NCBI GenBank assembly: GCA_938022935.1
Contig: CALIHL010000102.1
Coordinates: 1-48,392 of the forward strand
Source of the DNA: an uncultured Saprospiraceae bacterium
Lineage (GTDB): Bacteria > Bacteroidota > Bacteroidia > Chitinophagales > Saprospiraceae
Direction: 5' to 3'
DNA length: 48,392 nucleotides
Within the stretch, counting starts at the first letter, position 1. Each line of letters begins with the position of its first letter. This document shows, one piece after another, positions 1 to 10,300 of this stretch. The translations under genes and the position numbers were made by a program. The notes beneath the pieces are model-generated. The model worked only from the letters and a program-made list of their open reading frames with translations, ran no database searches and was not told where the DNA came from.

Positions 1-2191
1 TAAATGATGTTTGGCGTCCAAGAATCACTCTTCTAAGTTCCACTAGATCAGAAGCTGTTATCGTTCCAGATGCATTGATATCCGCAGCTATATATTGATT
101 TGAAGCATCGAAACGGCTTAATCCTAATATGTGACGTTGTATCAAAACTAAGTCAAATGTTGACAAGCCATTCATGATATCATCAGACATTGTTGGTCTG
201 ATCATATAGTCTTTATTAGCTTCTAAGTTGTTTAGTTCAAAACGACCTTCTTCGTTTGTAGTAATCGTCTGGTTCATAAACTCAGAGCTCACGTTAACAT
301 CTACCTTGGCAAGTCGCTCTTGGAATGAAGAAGAAACATTTCCTCCAATCGCACTTGTTGTTGAATTTATAACATTTCTTCCTTCATCATTTATACAACA
401 GCAGTTGAACACTTCAACTTCTCCAATATTACTTTTAAAGTTTAGGGGATCCGCCGTGAAGCCTGGGTCAAAATCTATGTAAATATCAGTCATGCTATTG
501 GTTTCAACTACATTTCCATCTTTAGATACACCTTGTAGTCCATAAATGTCGCAACGATCAGGGTCCGCAGCAATATCACCGCAATTGGTAGTGACCCAGA
601 TGATACTATCACATGAACTGTCGACAACTCCGCCAAACTCTCCAGCTCCATAGCTTACTCCACCAGCAGCAGAAGTGCCTCTGATTATTCCATCTTCTTG
701 TGCTGGTGCCGTATCATCAAAAAGTCCAGCGTGGATTCTCTTTGTGAAGATCCAATCCCCAGATCCATTCATTGTATATTCGAAAACTCTTGACTTGTGA
801 TCATCTCCTCTTTCTGCTACTAGCATTCTATTGCACATAGCGTTAAAAGCTATATCGGTTATCTTAAGCTGTCTTCCTAACCCAATGGTTACTTCAAGCT
901 TTTCATCGCCATCATTTCCAATAAATCTACCGTTATCATCAACTGTAATACTCCAGATTTCCTTTGGTCTATTAGTTAGATTATCAACATTACCATCTTT
1001 ATTTTGTCTCGCAAAAAAGACTTTCGCTGGTCGCTCACAAGTTAATGTCTGTATGCCCCAGATTCTATTTAGACTATCAACTAGTCCATCTCCGTCTACT
1101 GCATGATCATAAGGATCAAAAGGATCAAAAACATCAGTTATCGTATTAGTTGCTGAGTTTATACTATAAATCTTTCCATCTTCTAAATTGGTAACAAAGA
1201 GATGGTTAGAAAATCTGTCATATGCTATGTTTCCAAGTCCATTGCCAGTTCTCGGCCTATCTAATAATTCCTCGATTGTTACAACATCGCATTCCCTCGT
1301 GTTTCCACTGTTAGGAATTATGTTGCCACCAATCACTTGATTCTCCTGAAGGTAATTAACAGTGTCTGTGAAAATAATAGGAGTTGCTGTAATCAAAGTT
1401 GGATCTGTATTAAACTGAGACCTGTAGATTCCTGCTGGACCAGCAGGACCTGTACAAGAAGGTGGCGGAAACCCAACAGATACGAACTGCTGAAAATCGT
1501 AAGCATAAACATCACTAGCTGCCAAGAATATCTCGCCAGTTTGTGGCTTAAGTTCGATGCCATATACCGTTCCGATATTGCCTAATGTCCAAGCATCTGG
1601 TCTAATGAAAGGGACACCATCAACACCTGCGGTTCTTGGATTTAACCAATCGTCACCTCGGGGAGCAGATGAGTTTTCTCTCACATCAATTATTGCTGCT
1701 ATGTTTTCATTAGGAACTCCCGCTGAACAAGTAACAACTGCATATCCGCACCATGGATTCACGTTTATTGGGCACTCAGGAGTCGGACATTCTCCTGTAT
1801 TGTCATTGATATCAAGTGTAACAACACATCTAGTCTGTTGTGTTGGATCACATTTACTCGTCACCCATATAGTAACCTCGTAAGTATCTCCGAACATGCT
1901 CTGATAAGCCCGGCTCATCACCTCACTATCCTTCTCAAAGGAAATTATGAAGTCATTAAGATCAGTCTCTGGATTGTTAATCTTACTGATAAAGTCTTTT
2001 GCCCAAACCTCTACCATACATGCATCTGGCATGAATGACGTGTGAAGATCCTGACAGAAAACTGTCAAAGATGGACAATCAGCTTGCGCTTGGGCTGATA
2101 CCCCAAAGCTCGTAACTAATAGGAAAATGGACGCAATCTTCAAGAATGACATCCTAATGTTGAAAAGTGTAGCTTTTCTCATGGTAAACAT
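1..2191 (-). CDS. Large secreted protein with dockerin-like module (3' end beyond window)
   Basis: Reading the minus strand from an ATG at 2191 gives one open frame of 730 codons that leaves the window at base 1, so the C-terminus is missing. The N-terminus is a signal peptide: basic start, hydrophobic stretch SIFLLVTSFGVSAQAQA, then mature DCPSL. In-frame ATGs at 2182 and 2152 are alternative starts. Residues about 310-400 resemble an NHL or beta-propeller segment (NIAYDRFSNHLFVTNLEDG). Near residue 626 a carboxypeptidase-regulatory-like fold begins (ITTNEEGRFELNNLEANKDY). From about residue 673 there is a dockerin-like module with two DxNxSG-type loops (ADINASGTITASDLVELRR). Such tails are common in large extracellular Saprospiria proteins, where a T9SS sorting domain often follows. 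Whether one follows here cannot be seen. Substrate and role are unknown; an extracellular location is likely. Confidence 0.8.
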   Translation of the reverse strand, partial: MFTMRKATLFNIRMSFLKIASIFLLVTSFGVSAQAQADCPSLTVFCQDLHTSFMPDACMVEVWAKDFISKINNPETDLNDFIISFEKDSEVMSRAYQSMFGDTYEVTIWVTSKCDPTQQTRCVVTLDINDNTGECPTPECPINVNPWCGYAVVTCSAGVPNENIAAIIDVRENSSAPRGDDWLNPRTAGVDGVPFIRPDAWTLGNIGTVYGIELKPQTGEIFLAASDVYAYDFQQFVSVGFPPPSCTGPAGPAGIYRSQFNTDPTLITATPIIFTDTVNYLQENQVIGGNIIPNSGNTRECDVVTIEELLDRPRTGNGLGNIAYDRFSNHLFVTNLEDGKIYSINSATNTITDVFDPFDPYDHAVDGDGLVDSLNRIWGIQTLTCERPAKVFFARQNKDGNVDNLTNRPKEIWSITVDDNGRFIGNDGDEKLEVTIGLGRQLKITDIAFNAMCNRMLVAERGDDHKSRVFEYTMNGSGDWIFTKRIHAGLFDDTAPAQEDGIIRGTSAAGGVSYGAGEFGGVVDSSCDSIIWVTTNCGDIAADPDRCDIYGLQGVSKDGNVVETNSMTDIYIDFDPGFTADPLNFKSNIGEVEVFNCCCINDEGRNVINSTTSAIGGNVSSSFQERLAKVDVNVSSEFMNQTITTNEEGRFELNNLEANKDYMIRPTMSDDIMNGLSTFDLVLIQRHILGLSRFDASNQYIAADINASGTITASDLVELRRVILGRQTSF

Positions 2192-2248
2192 ATTTAAACT
2201 GGTATTAAGGTCTGTACCGAAGTACTATTATCTAATTACTTATTAGTG

Positions 2249-2266
2249 GACAGTGCTGACACTGTC
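2249..2266. repeat. Small perfect hairpin in the leader of the secreted protein gene
   Basis: GACAGTG (2249-2255) and CACTGTC (2260-2266) form a perfect 7-bp inverted repeat around a 4-nt loop. It lies between the predicted promoter and the start codon, so it could be a leader hairpin or an operator. No T-run follows on either strand, which argues against a terminator. Confidence 0.4.
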
Positions 2267-2307
2267 ATTAAAACCTTACTGTAGATGGGAATTCTACTAT
2301 TGACAAG

Positions 2308-2339
2308 CAAATATATTATTAAAAATCGTAATACGTAAA
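2308..2339 (-). promoter_or_regulatory. Bacteroidota-type promoter for the secreted protein at 1-2191
   Basis: On the minus strand the -7 box TATATTTG (2315 to 2308) matches TAnnTTTG exactly. A -33 box TTTA (2339 to 2336), one base off TTTG, lies 20 bp upstream. It would give a leader of about 110 nt before the ATG at 2191. Predicted from consensus only. Confidence 0.45.
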
Positions 2340-2385
2340 CATCTGATAATTAAATTATCATATATAATATTTTATTATAATATGT

Positions 2386-3084
2386 TTATTGCAACGTCTT
2401 ACTTATAACCCTATCATTCAAGAGGTTGTGATAGATAAGCTGACTGATATTATTATTAAAGATGAGCTGAGTATGGCTGATGGTCTCTACAACACCGCCC
2501 AGTTTGACATATAATCCTTTAGATAGATCACTTTCGTCTTTAATCAAGTGAGCATACTTGATAGAATCATACTCGTAGTTTGATTGGCCTAAGGCCGATC
2601 TTAGCATTGTCTCCCTTCTTTCTTGACTTACTTCGTCATATAAGGTCGAAGAACTCCATATATAGATATCATTTGGCGAAAGCTCCTTGATGAGCTTCGT
2701 GTTGCCATCCCAGCGAAACTCATATCGATGATCCATATCCTCAACGATAATCATTGTGAAAGGCTCAATATTCCAAAAATCATAGTGCTCAAAAAATGAC
2801 ACTGTATGATCATAACTAAAGAACTCCTTCATCATTACGCCACGACTCAGTCGATAAGGAAGTACTCTTTTATGATTTTGCTTTGCGCCATTGAGTAAGC
2901 AAACTGCTCTGTTATCATCAGCAAGTATGATCCAGCTTCCCCCAGCGATATCCTGCGGGTACATTATTTTAGTACCGTTGATGTCTTCAGATACAACTTC
3001 AGTCGCATCTCGATCCAGAAACTCATCACGATTAGAACTAAGGAGAAAACCGCCTTCAATAGGTATAAGAGAAACTAAGCACAT
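2386..3084 (-). CDS. NRDE/TANGO2 family protein
   Basis: A 232-residue protein that starts MCLVSL and carries the family signature SSNRDEFLDR at residues about 16-25, which gives the NRDE family its name. A second conserved block is AGGSWIILADDNRAVCLLNG. The family, called TANGO2 in eukaryotes, has a Cys at position 2 and is thought to have an Ntn-hydrolase-like fold. Its biochemical activity is not settled, so no reaction is assigned here. There is no signal peptide, so it is probably cytoplasmic. The gene follows the SDR gene on the same strand with a 1-bp gap, so the two are very likely co-transcribed. Length is typical for bacterial members. Confidence 0.85.
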   Translation of the reverse strand: MCLVSLIPIEGGFLLSSNRDEFLDRDATEVVSEDINGTKIMYPQDIAGGSWIILADDNRAVCLLNGAKQNHKRVLPYRLSRGVMMKEFFSYDHTVSFFEHYDFWNIEPFTMIIVEDMDHRYEFRWDGNTKLIKELSPNDIYIWSSSTLYDEVSQERRETMLRSALGQSNYEYDSIKYAHLIKDESDLSKGLYVKLGGVVETISHTQLIFNNNISQLIYHNLLNDRVISKTLQ

Positions 3085-3085
3085 A

Positions 3086-3787
3086 CTAAAGGTCTCCTAA
3101 TTGAGGCCTAACTATGATCTCTTCAACCACTGCCGAAGGAGACATGTTTATAGCGTTGACAACACTGAGGGCGATATCATTAGCCTCCATAAGTCGCTCT
3201 CTTGGCAAATCAACACCCGCCCACGAATTAGACCAAGTAGCCCCTGGTAGTATGGATGTGACTTTAACACCATGAGGTTTTAACTCTTCTCTTAGCACCT
3301 TGGAAAAACCCAGAAGTGCAAACTTCGATATACTATAAGAACCGCCATTCGGATAGGCTTTGATACTTGCCACACTGCACATATTGAAGATGTGGCCACT
3401 TCCTTGCTCCGTCATTAGCGGCGCAATCTTTCGTGTGAGATGATATGCACTATACAGATTAACATTGATCATCTGCTCCAACGCCCCTGCTTCTTCTTTT
3501 AATATTTCGCCTGGAAGAAAGACACCTGCATTGTTAACCAAGACATCTATCTGTTTCATATGATGGATCACGCTTACCGCAAATGACTCCACCTCTTCCT
3601 GAACGCCCATATCACAGACTTCGCCTATAACCATCTGATCTGGGTATGCCTTATTCCATTCTTCAACTAGAGCTTCTACATCATCCTTGCTTCTCGCACA
3701 AAAGGATATGTTATGTCCTTTAGATAGTAACAAATCGCCAATCGCCTTACCAATCCCTTTGGTTCCTCCCGTTATAATTACATTCAA
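3086..3787 (-). CDS. Short-chain dehydrogenase/reductase (SDR)
   Basis: A 233-residue classical SDR with a Rossmann fold. The cofactor loop TGGTKGIG lies at residues 6-13, the NNAG structural motif in the middle, and the catalytic Ser / YSISK (Tyr-x-x-x-Lys) follows. The Arg after the second beta strand (FCARSKDD) suggests NADP(H) preference, but this is inference. The substrate cannot be told from sequence. The protein is shorter than the usual 245-260 residues because the C-terminal region is compact. It is the first gene of a two-gene unit with the NRDE gene downstream, and it is divergent from the transporter operon at 3889. Confidence 0.88.
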   Translation of the reverse strand: MNVIITGGTKGIGKAIGDLLLSKGHNISFCARSKDDVEALVEEWNKAYPDQMVIGEVCDMGVQEEVESFAVSVIHHMKQIDVLVNNAGVFLPGEILKEEAGALEQMINVNLYSAYHLTRKIAPLMTEQGSGHIFNMCSVASIKAYPNGGSYSISKFALLGFSKVLREELKPHGVKVTSILPGATWSNSWAGVDLPRERLMEANDIALSVVNAINMSPSAVVEEIIVRPQLGDL

Positions 3788-3888
3788 ATCTCAAGATTTT
3801 AAGAACCAAAAATAGCCTAATTTCGCAGCCTGAGAGGTACGATTATTAAGTTGTTATGATCGTCTCGATCATATACTAATACTTCATC

Positions 3889-4629
3889 ATGCAATTGATA
3901 AAAGATCTTGGACAGTTTATAGCATGGCTACCAGATATATTCTCCAAGCCGGAGAACTGGGGTATGTACTATAAAGAGACAGTGAGACAGATGTACGACA
4001 TCGGTATCGGATCCATGTCTATAGTTATGTTGATCTCAGGATTTATAGGTGCTGTGACGGCCATCCAGTTTTCATATCAGCTCTCTGGTGGATTTATACC
4101 AGACTACTATATCGGGTATATCGTTAGAGATATCATGATCATCGAGATGGCAGCAACATTGACTTGTATCGTACTTGCAGGAAAAGTTGGATCAACCATG
4201 GCAGCTGAGATCGGTGGTATGAGACAAAAAGAACACATCGACGCTATGGAGATCATGGGTGTCAACACTTCTTCTTATCTGGTCTTACCCAAGCTAATTG
4301 CTTCTGTTATAGTCATACCACTCTTGGTAACTATTGCTTTGATAGTAGGTATCAGTGGTGGATATATCGCTGCAACTTATGTGGCTGGTCTTACACCAGT
4401 AGAATTTGAAAAAGGTCTTAGGTTCTTGTTTGATCCATATAATGTCGTGATGATGTATGTTAAGGCGATTACCTTTTCACTGATCATCACATCAGTAGCT
4501 TGTTTTCAAGGATACTTTGTGTCTGGTGGAAGCATAGAACTGGGACAGGCAAGTACAAGGGCAGTAGTCTTTGGTTCTATCAATATCTTAATTGCTGATT
4601 TGATCATCGCTTTACTTCTTATGGGCTAA
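3889..4629 (+). CDS. MlaE-family ABC transporter permease
   Basis: A 246-residue integral membrane protein of the MlaE/YrbE permease family. About five hydrophobic segments are visible (MLISGFIGAVTAIQFSY, IEMAATLTCIVLAGKVGS, LIASVIVIPLLVTIALIV, AITFSLIITSVACFQGY, ILIADLIIALLLMG). The conserved family block EIGGMRQKEHIDAMEIMGV couples to the ATPase. Family members move phospholipids between outer and inner membranes. The ATPase partner is immediately downstream with a 3-bp gap. No MlaD (MCE) substrate-binding gene follows in the window, so the periplasmic component would have to be elsewhere or absent. Confidence 0.9.
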   Translation: MQLIKDLGQFIAWLPDIFSKPENWGMYYKETVRQMYDIGIGSMSIVMLISGFIGAVTAIQFSYQLSGGFIPDYYIGYIVRDIMIIEMAATLTCIVLAGKVGSTMAAEIGGMRQKEHIDAMEIMGVNTSSYLVLPKLIASVIVIPLLVTIALIVGISGGYIAATYVAGLTPVEFEKGLRFLFDPYNVVMMYVKAITFSLIITSVACFQGYFVSGGSIELGQASTRAVVFGSINILIADLIIALLLMG

Positions 4630-4632
4630 CTT

Positions 4633-5394
4633 ATGATTAAAGCAGAAAACATAGTTAAGTCTTTTGGCAAGCAAGAAGTCCTCAAGGACATCAGCTTTAC
4701 TTTTGATGATGGTAAGACCAATCTCATCATCGGTAAGAGTGGTGCTGGTAAGACTGTCTTTCTAAAGATCCTCGTGGGACTATTACAACCTACAAGTGGA
4801 GCGGTTTGGTTTGATGATATAGATGTATGCTGCATCAGTAAAGAACAGCACCGGGAGCTTAGAATGAAGATAGGTATGCTTTTTCAAGGCAATGCTCTAT
4901 TTGATTCATTGACCGTCGAGGAGAACATCCGCTTTCCGATGGATATGTTCACAACAAGAACACCCAAAGAAAAACGTACACAAGTAGACTACTGCTTAGA
5001 AAGAGTTAGTCTTGAAGGCATCAACGATAAGTATCCGTCTGAGATCAGTGGTGGCATGCAAAAAAGAGTAGGTATCGCAAGAGCTATCGTGCTCAATCCA
5101 AAATATCTCTTTTGTGATGAGCCCAACTCCGGTCTTGACCCAAAGACTGCGATTACAATAGACGACTTGATCAGTGGGATCACAAAAGATAACGGCATCA
5201 CAACGATCATCAACACGCACGACATGAATAGTGTCATGGAAATCGGTGACAATATCTGTCTTCTATCCGATGGAAAACTTGCTTGGCAAGGTCGCAAAGA
5301 AGAAGTTCTGGATAATGATAATGAGGTATTGATAGACTTTATATTCGCTTCTCCATTCTTACAACGACTTCGTTCTCAAGCGCTATCACAATAA
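4633..5394 (+). CDS. MlaF-type ABC transporter ATP-binding protein
   Basis: A 253-residue ABC ATPase. The Walker A motif GKSGAGKT lies at residues 34-41, the Q-loop in GMLFQGNALFDSLTV, the signature SEISGGMQKRVGIARA, Walker B YLFCDEPNSGLDP, and the H-loop in INTHDMNS. The sequence GNALFDSLTVEENI and the ISGGMQKRV signature are typical of MlaF-like ATPases of lipid transporters. It pairs with the permease just upstream, and the two probably form the cytoplasmic and membrane core of a lipid transporter. The MutS-like gene begins 12 bp downstream, so transcription probably continues into it. Confidence 0.92.
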   Translation: MIKAENIVKSFGKQEVLKDISFTFDDGKTNLIIGKSGAGKTVFLKILVGLLQPTSGAVWFDDIDVCCISKEQHRELRMKIGMLFQGNALFDSLTVEENIRFPMDMFTTRTPKEKRTQVDYCLERVSLEGINDKYPSEISGGMQKRVGIARAIVLNPKYLFCDEPNSGLDPKTAITIDDLISGITKDNGITTIINTHDMNSVMEIGDNICLLSDGKLAWQGRKEEVLDNDNEVLIDFIFASPFLQRLRSQALSQ

Positions 5395-5406
5395 TCAATT
5401 ACTATA

Positions 5407-7239
5407 ATGTCTGAGGCTCAAGTTGTTTCTAATTATAAAGACACCTTTCAAAGTCTTGGCACCTTAGGACAACAATTAACGAGCACCAGTAATCGATTGT
5501 CTATCTTGAGGCTGATCGTTTTTATTGCAACCATAGCACTTACGATTCTGCTTGCTTCTTATCAACCGCTTATTGCAGTAATAACATGCATTATTGGTCT
5601 TGGATTATTCTTGTTCGTTGTTAAAACCCATCATCGAAAAGATAGAGAGCGGCAAGTAGTTGGCTATAAAAAGAATATAGTGTCTAATGAGTTAAATGCC
5701 ATCACTAAATTAGAAAACGATAACTATGATGGCTTAGGCTTCAGTGATCAAGACCATAACTACTCCAGTGATTTGGATGTTTTTGGACCATTCTCAGTGT
5801 ATGCCCTTGTCAATCGGTGTAGAACTTTCAAAGGCATCAATATGCTTGCAGGATTTATGTCCAAAAAGCCAACACTGACTGATATACATGACAGAAGCCT
5901 TGCCGTCCAAGAATTAGAAAATGATACTCGGTGGCGAACTAACTTCTACTCTTCACTTTTTGAGATAAAGGATGGAGAAAACATCAATACTTCCAAAATT
6001 GTGGGCGAGATCCTGGATACAGATTTATCATTTGCCACAGGGCAGAAGTTGTCTTCTTACAGAAAGGTTATTCCGTTTTTGTGGATGGCTTTGGGAGTGC
6101 TTTATTTTTTCTATCCTGACATTAGTTACATTTTTGCCATTGTCTTAGGCCTTATAAACTTTAGGATAACAATGAAGCATGCTGAGCAAGTATCTGATAT
6201 ACAAAATCGACTTTCCAAAGCAGGCAACCAACTCGACAAGTACGCTGAAGCTTTAATCAACATCACGAATAGACAATGGACCGCGCCAATAATAAAAGAT
6301 AAAATAAGCGGTGGCAGTGAAAATGAAAATCAAGTTAAAGCGCTTCGCAAATTAAAAAGAATATCGGATCTTCTTGATTATAGATTACATATGATCCCAT
6401 CTTTCATGCTCAATATTGGATTGCTTTGGGACACAAGAATCACTGCAAGACTTTCTAATTGGCATGACAATCATGGACATCAGATAGATGAAACATTTGA
6501 CTTGATCGGACTTGTAGAAAGCCTATCTTCGCTTGCAACATGGAGTTATAATCATCCTACCTTTTCTTATCCTTCGATCACCGAAGAGTACTTCCATCTT
6601 GAGGGAGTAGATCTAAGACATCCACTTCTGAGATATGAAGCATGCGTGCCCAATGATTATAATTTGAAGAAAGGGGACTACATGAGTGTGATCACTGGCT
6701 CTAATATGTCAGGGAAGAGCACCTTCTTAAGAACCATCGGGCTCAATATGATACTGGGCTATTGTGGCACCAAAGTAGCGGCATCTTCGCTTAGTTATGG
6801 ATTAGTAGAGCTCATCACTTATATGCGTATCAAAGACAATCTTGAAGAAAGTGTCTCTACCTTTAAATCAGAGCTTAATCGTGTCGTTAAAATCCTGGAC
6901 TTGCTCAAAAGTGATAAACAGTGCTTCATCATCGCAGATGAGATGCTCAGAGGTACCAACTCACATGACAAGCTAAAAGGCTCTAAAGCTATTGTGTTGG
7001 AAGTTATAGAGCATCAAGCTTATGGGATGGTAGCTACTCATGACATAGCACTGGCAGAGATGGCTGAAGATCACGAAGGGCTTTCCAATTATTACTTTGA
7101 TATAGACTATGCAGATGGAGGTCTTTTGTTCGACTACAAGATCAAGCCTGGCATCTGCAAAAACTTCAATGCTTCCTTTCTCTTAGGACAGCTTGGACTG
7201 AAGGTCACACAAGACCATCAACCCAAGTCAACACATTAA
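5407..7239 (+). CDS. Membrane-anchored MutS-type ATPase
   Basis: A 610-residue protein whose C-terminal third is a MutS domain V ATPase: Walker A GSNMSGKST at residues 431-439, Walker B CFIIADEM at 506-513 followed by LRGTNSHDK, and the switch ATHDIALAEM. The central part resembles the lever/clamp region. The mismatch-reading domains I and II of true MutS are absent. Instead the N-terminal half has hydrophobic segments at about 28-64 (a hairpin of two helices) and about 219-256, which suggests membrane anchoring. Proteins of this type are common in Bacteroidota and annotated as MutS-related; their function is not known, and mismatch repair should not be assumed. It starts 12 bp after the MlaF-type gene, so it is probably the third gene of that operon. 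Confidence 0.82.
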   Translation: MSEAQVVSNYKDTFQSLGTLGQQLTSTSNRLSILRLIVFIATIALTILLASYQPLIAVITCIIGLGLFLFVVKTHHRKDRERQVVGYKKNIVSNELNAITKLENDNYDGLGFSDQDHNYSSDLDVFGPFSVYALVNRCRTFKGINMLAGFMSKKPTLTDIHDRSLAVQELENDTRWRTNFYSSLFEIKDGENINTSKIVGEILDTDLSFATGQKLSSYRKVIPFLWMALGVLYFFYPDISYIFAIVLGLINFRITMKHAEQVSDIQNRLSKAGNQLDKYAEALINITNRQWTAPIIKDKISGGSENENQVKALRKLKRISDLLDYRLHMIPSFMLNIGLLWDTRITARLSNWHDNHGHQIDETFDLIGLVESLSSLATWSYNHPTFSYPSITEEYFHLEGVDLRHPLLRYEACVPNDYNLKKGDYMSVITGSNMSGKSTFLRTIGLNMILGYCGTKVAASSLSYGLVELITYMRIKDNLEESVSTFKSELNRVVKILDLLKSDKQCFIIADEMLRGTNSHDKLKGSKAIVLEVIEHQAYGMVATHDIALAEMAEDHEGLSNYYFDIDYADGGLLFDYKIKPGICKNFNASFLLGQLGLKVTQDHQPKSTH

Positions 7240-7314
7240 AGAAAATCATAATTTAACGTTCAAAACAAGTACCGTTTGCGGGGTATTTTAGATATTGTGA
7301 TTATTATCAATTGT

Positions 7315-7350
7315 TCTGATTGAAACCCCAATTTTGTCAGAGCAATCAGA
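7315..7350. repeat. Inverted repeat in the leader of the vWA/HYR protein gene
   Basis: TCTGATTG (7315-7322) and CAATCAGA (7343-7350) are perfect 8-bp inverted arms separated by 20 bp, ending 15 bp before the start codon at 7366. It may be a leader hairpin or an operator. Nothing else supports either reading. Confidence 0.3.
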
Positions 7351-7365
7351 GTTGATTTTAACAAT

Positions 7366-10300
7366 ATGAAGACAGCAATACTATCACGCGTATCGCGTGT
7401 GACACTCCGTACACTTATCGCATCATTATCTGTCCTGATTCTATCAGTATGCAGCTTAGCAAGTTTATCTGCTCAAGATGTGTGTAGTGCTGATACCAGC
7501 TTTACGGATATACTCTTTGTGATAGATAACTCAGGGAGTATAGACGATCAAGAGTATGATGAGTTTTCAGATATCATCATGGCGACCATTCGCAATGTCC
7601 AAGCGAAGTGTCAATCGTCACAGATTGGAGTGCTTCACTATGGTGGTGCTTTTGGTACAGAATCTTTCTTAGAGTATGATTTCAGTAGGTTCAACACTAT
7701 ACCCGATGTTGAAAGACAGTACTGTACGACACGTAACCAATTTGGTAATTGCTCAGAAGGTGGAGGAGATGATCTCAACGCTGCCATGGGTAGTGTTGTA
7801 GAAGGCATACAAAACGGGACGCTCAATAGACGACAGATCAATAAGTTGGCCATCGTGATCTTCACAGATGCATTTGGATTTGATGAGACGTGTAATTTTA
7901 TCAATTGCTCTGTCATTCGGCCATATACCAATATCGATATTCTTAAGTCTCAATATGACGCCAATGTCACTGTGATAGGTGCATCTTCTCAAGCAGAAGC
8001 TACCCTCTTGGGTTTATATGCATCTCCGGGTGGTTCTTTTGACAGAGTCAGATTATTTCCTCAGGATTGTGAAAGCACTTTTGATGGGTGTCAGTTGCCC
8101 CGTAAGTACGTACCTATAGAGTTCGATAGCCCCGTAGGTCCAACTTCTGATAGCATCGCGGTGTGTGTCGATTGTACAATTGAGATCATAGGTGGCGTCG
8201 TCGCAGTAGCAAGTGATGACCAGACTATATGTGAAGAAGAAGATGGAACAGTTACGCTTACCGCAAATCTTTTAAATGCGACCCAACCAGTAACATATGC
8301 ATGGGATCAAGGCATAGGAACAGGGAATAGTGTTCAAGTCAGCCCTCTATCCACAACCACTTATACGGTGACAGCGACAGATGCTAATGGCTGCTCTTCT
8401 ACTGATGAAGTAACTATAACTGTTGACAATTGTATCCCAGACTGTGTAGCTCCGATCATTAACTGTCCGCCTGATTATCAATCGTGCCCAGAAGGCACCA
8501 CCGATCCATCTACGACAGGCATGGCAACTGCTTCTAATCCCAACGGCAACAATGAGTTTTGCGGAAGCATTATCATAACATACTCTGATGAGATGGTCAA
8601 CATGGGTGATTGTACCAATCAAATTATAAGAAGAACTTTCACGGCTACCGATAGTTTAAATACATCGCTAAGCGCTACATGTGTTCAAACCATCACTCTA
8701 ACAGATGTAGTCCCACCAGTTATACTTTCATGTCCTGAGGATGTAACATTAGATCCAGATAACCCAGTTCATGTTTGGCGGGACCCTACCGTTCAAGAAA
8801 ATTGCAGCTTTACATTGACTTATAATATACCCAGTGGTAGCACATTTGCTCCCGGAGCAACAACTGTCATTGTAACAGCTACTGATCAATGCGGAAACTT
8901 TGATACGTGTTCATTTATCGTAACTGTCCCAGCGGAAGTCATGATCGTTTGTCCCGCTGATATCACTTTAGGATGCGTGGAGATGTTGTCTTCCACAGAT
9001 CTTCCAGTTGCTCAAGCCACTTCTAATTGTCCTTTGTGCCAGAGCAATCCCAATAATTGCACGACCGTACAATCTTCAATAACTGACACGATAGTGGATG
9101 GTGATCTAATCTTATATGAAGTGACGCATCTAGCTACTGATCTTTGCGATAACTCAATCTCGTGTACTTCAAGGATCATCATTGATCAAGTTGTTGCAGA
9201 TGCTGGAGAAGACCAGACTATATGTGAAGAAGATAACGCAACAATTACGCTTACCGCAAATCTCTCTAATGCATCTCAACCAATTACATATGAATGGGAT
9301 CAAGGCTTAGGTACTGGTAATAATATCCAAGTTACTCCTCTAACCACAACTACATATTCAGTGACAGCAACAGATGTAAATGGTTGCTCTTCTACGGATG
9401 AAATAACTATCACTGTCGACAACTGTATCCCTGACTGCGTTGCTCCGATCATCACCTGTCCACCTGATTATCAATCATGCCCAGGAGGCTCCACGGATCC
9501 ATCCATGACAGGTATGGCAACAACTTCTAATCCTAATGGGAATAATGAATTTTGTGGCAACATCATAGTCACATTTTCAGATGAGATGGTCAACATGGGC
9601 GACTGTGCCAATCAGATGATCATAAGAAGAACTTTCACCGCAAGAGATAGTCTCAATCCTTCTTTAGCTACAACTTGTGTTCAGGTCATCTCGCTGACTG
9701 ATACGATTGCACCTATGATTATAACATGTCCTGGAGATGTGATCCTTGATCCAGACAATCCAATACATGAATGGCAGGACCCAACGGTGGAGGAAAATTG
9801 TAGTTTCACTATAACTTATAACATACCTAACGGTAGCTCTTTTGCAATCGGATCAACAACTGTGATCGCAACTGCAACTGATCAGTGTGGTAATTTTGAT
9901 ACTTGTTCATTTGTAGTAACGGTACCAGAAGATGTCATGATTATATGTCCTGAAGATGTGATCATCAGATGTGATGAGTCTATGTCTATTGCGGATATAC
10001 CAGATGCAGAAGTAAATTCTAATTGTCCACTTTGCATCGACAATCCAGCTAACTGTACAGAAGTTCAGTCTTCGATAACTGATACCATCATAGACGGAGA
10101 ACGTACGATATATGAGATTACATATATTGCTACTGATCTGTGCAATACTTCAAGTTCATGCACATCAAGAATTATAATTGATAACTCAGCATATATAGAG
10201 TGTCCAGCAGATATAGTTGTGGAAGCACCACCATTTGGATTTACAGATGTGTCGTGGGAGAAGCCAGTCTTTCAGACATGTTGTACGCTCTGTAAAGTGC

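Noticed and set aside
1425-1465. Collagen-like GPAGPAG in the first protein
   Set aside because: Only two Gly-Pro-Ala triplets; too short to be a collagen-like repeat.
228-2038. Five plus-strand open frames of 66-108 codons
   Set aside because: They lie opposite one continuous minus-strand frame of 730 codons with a signal peptide and dockerin-like repeats, and have no family features.
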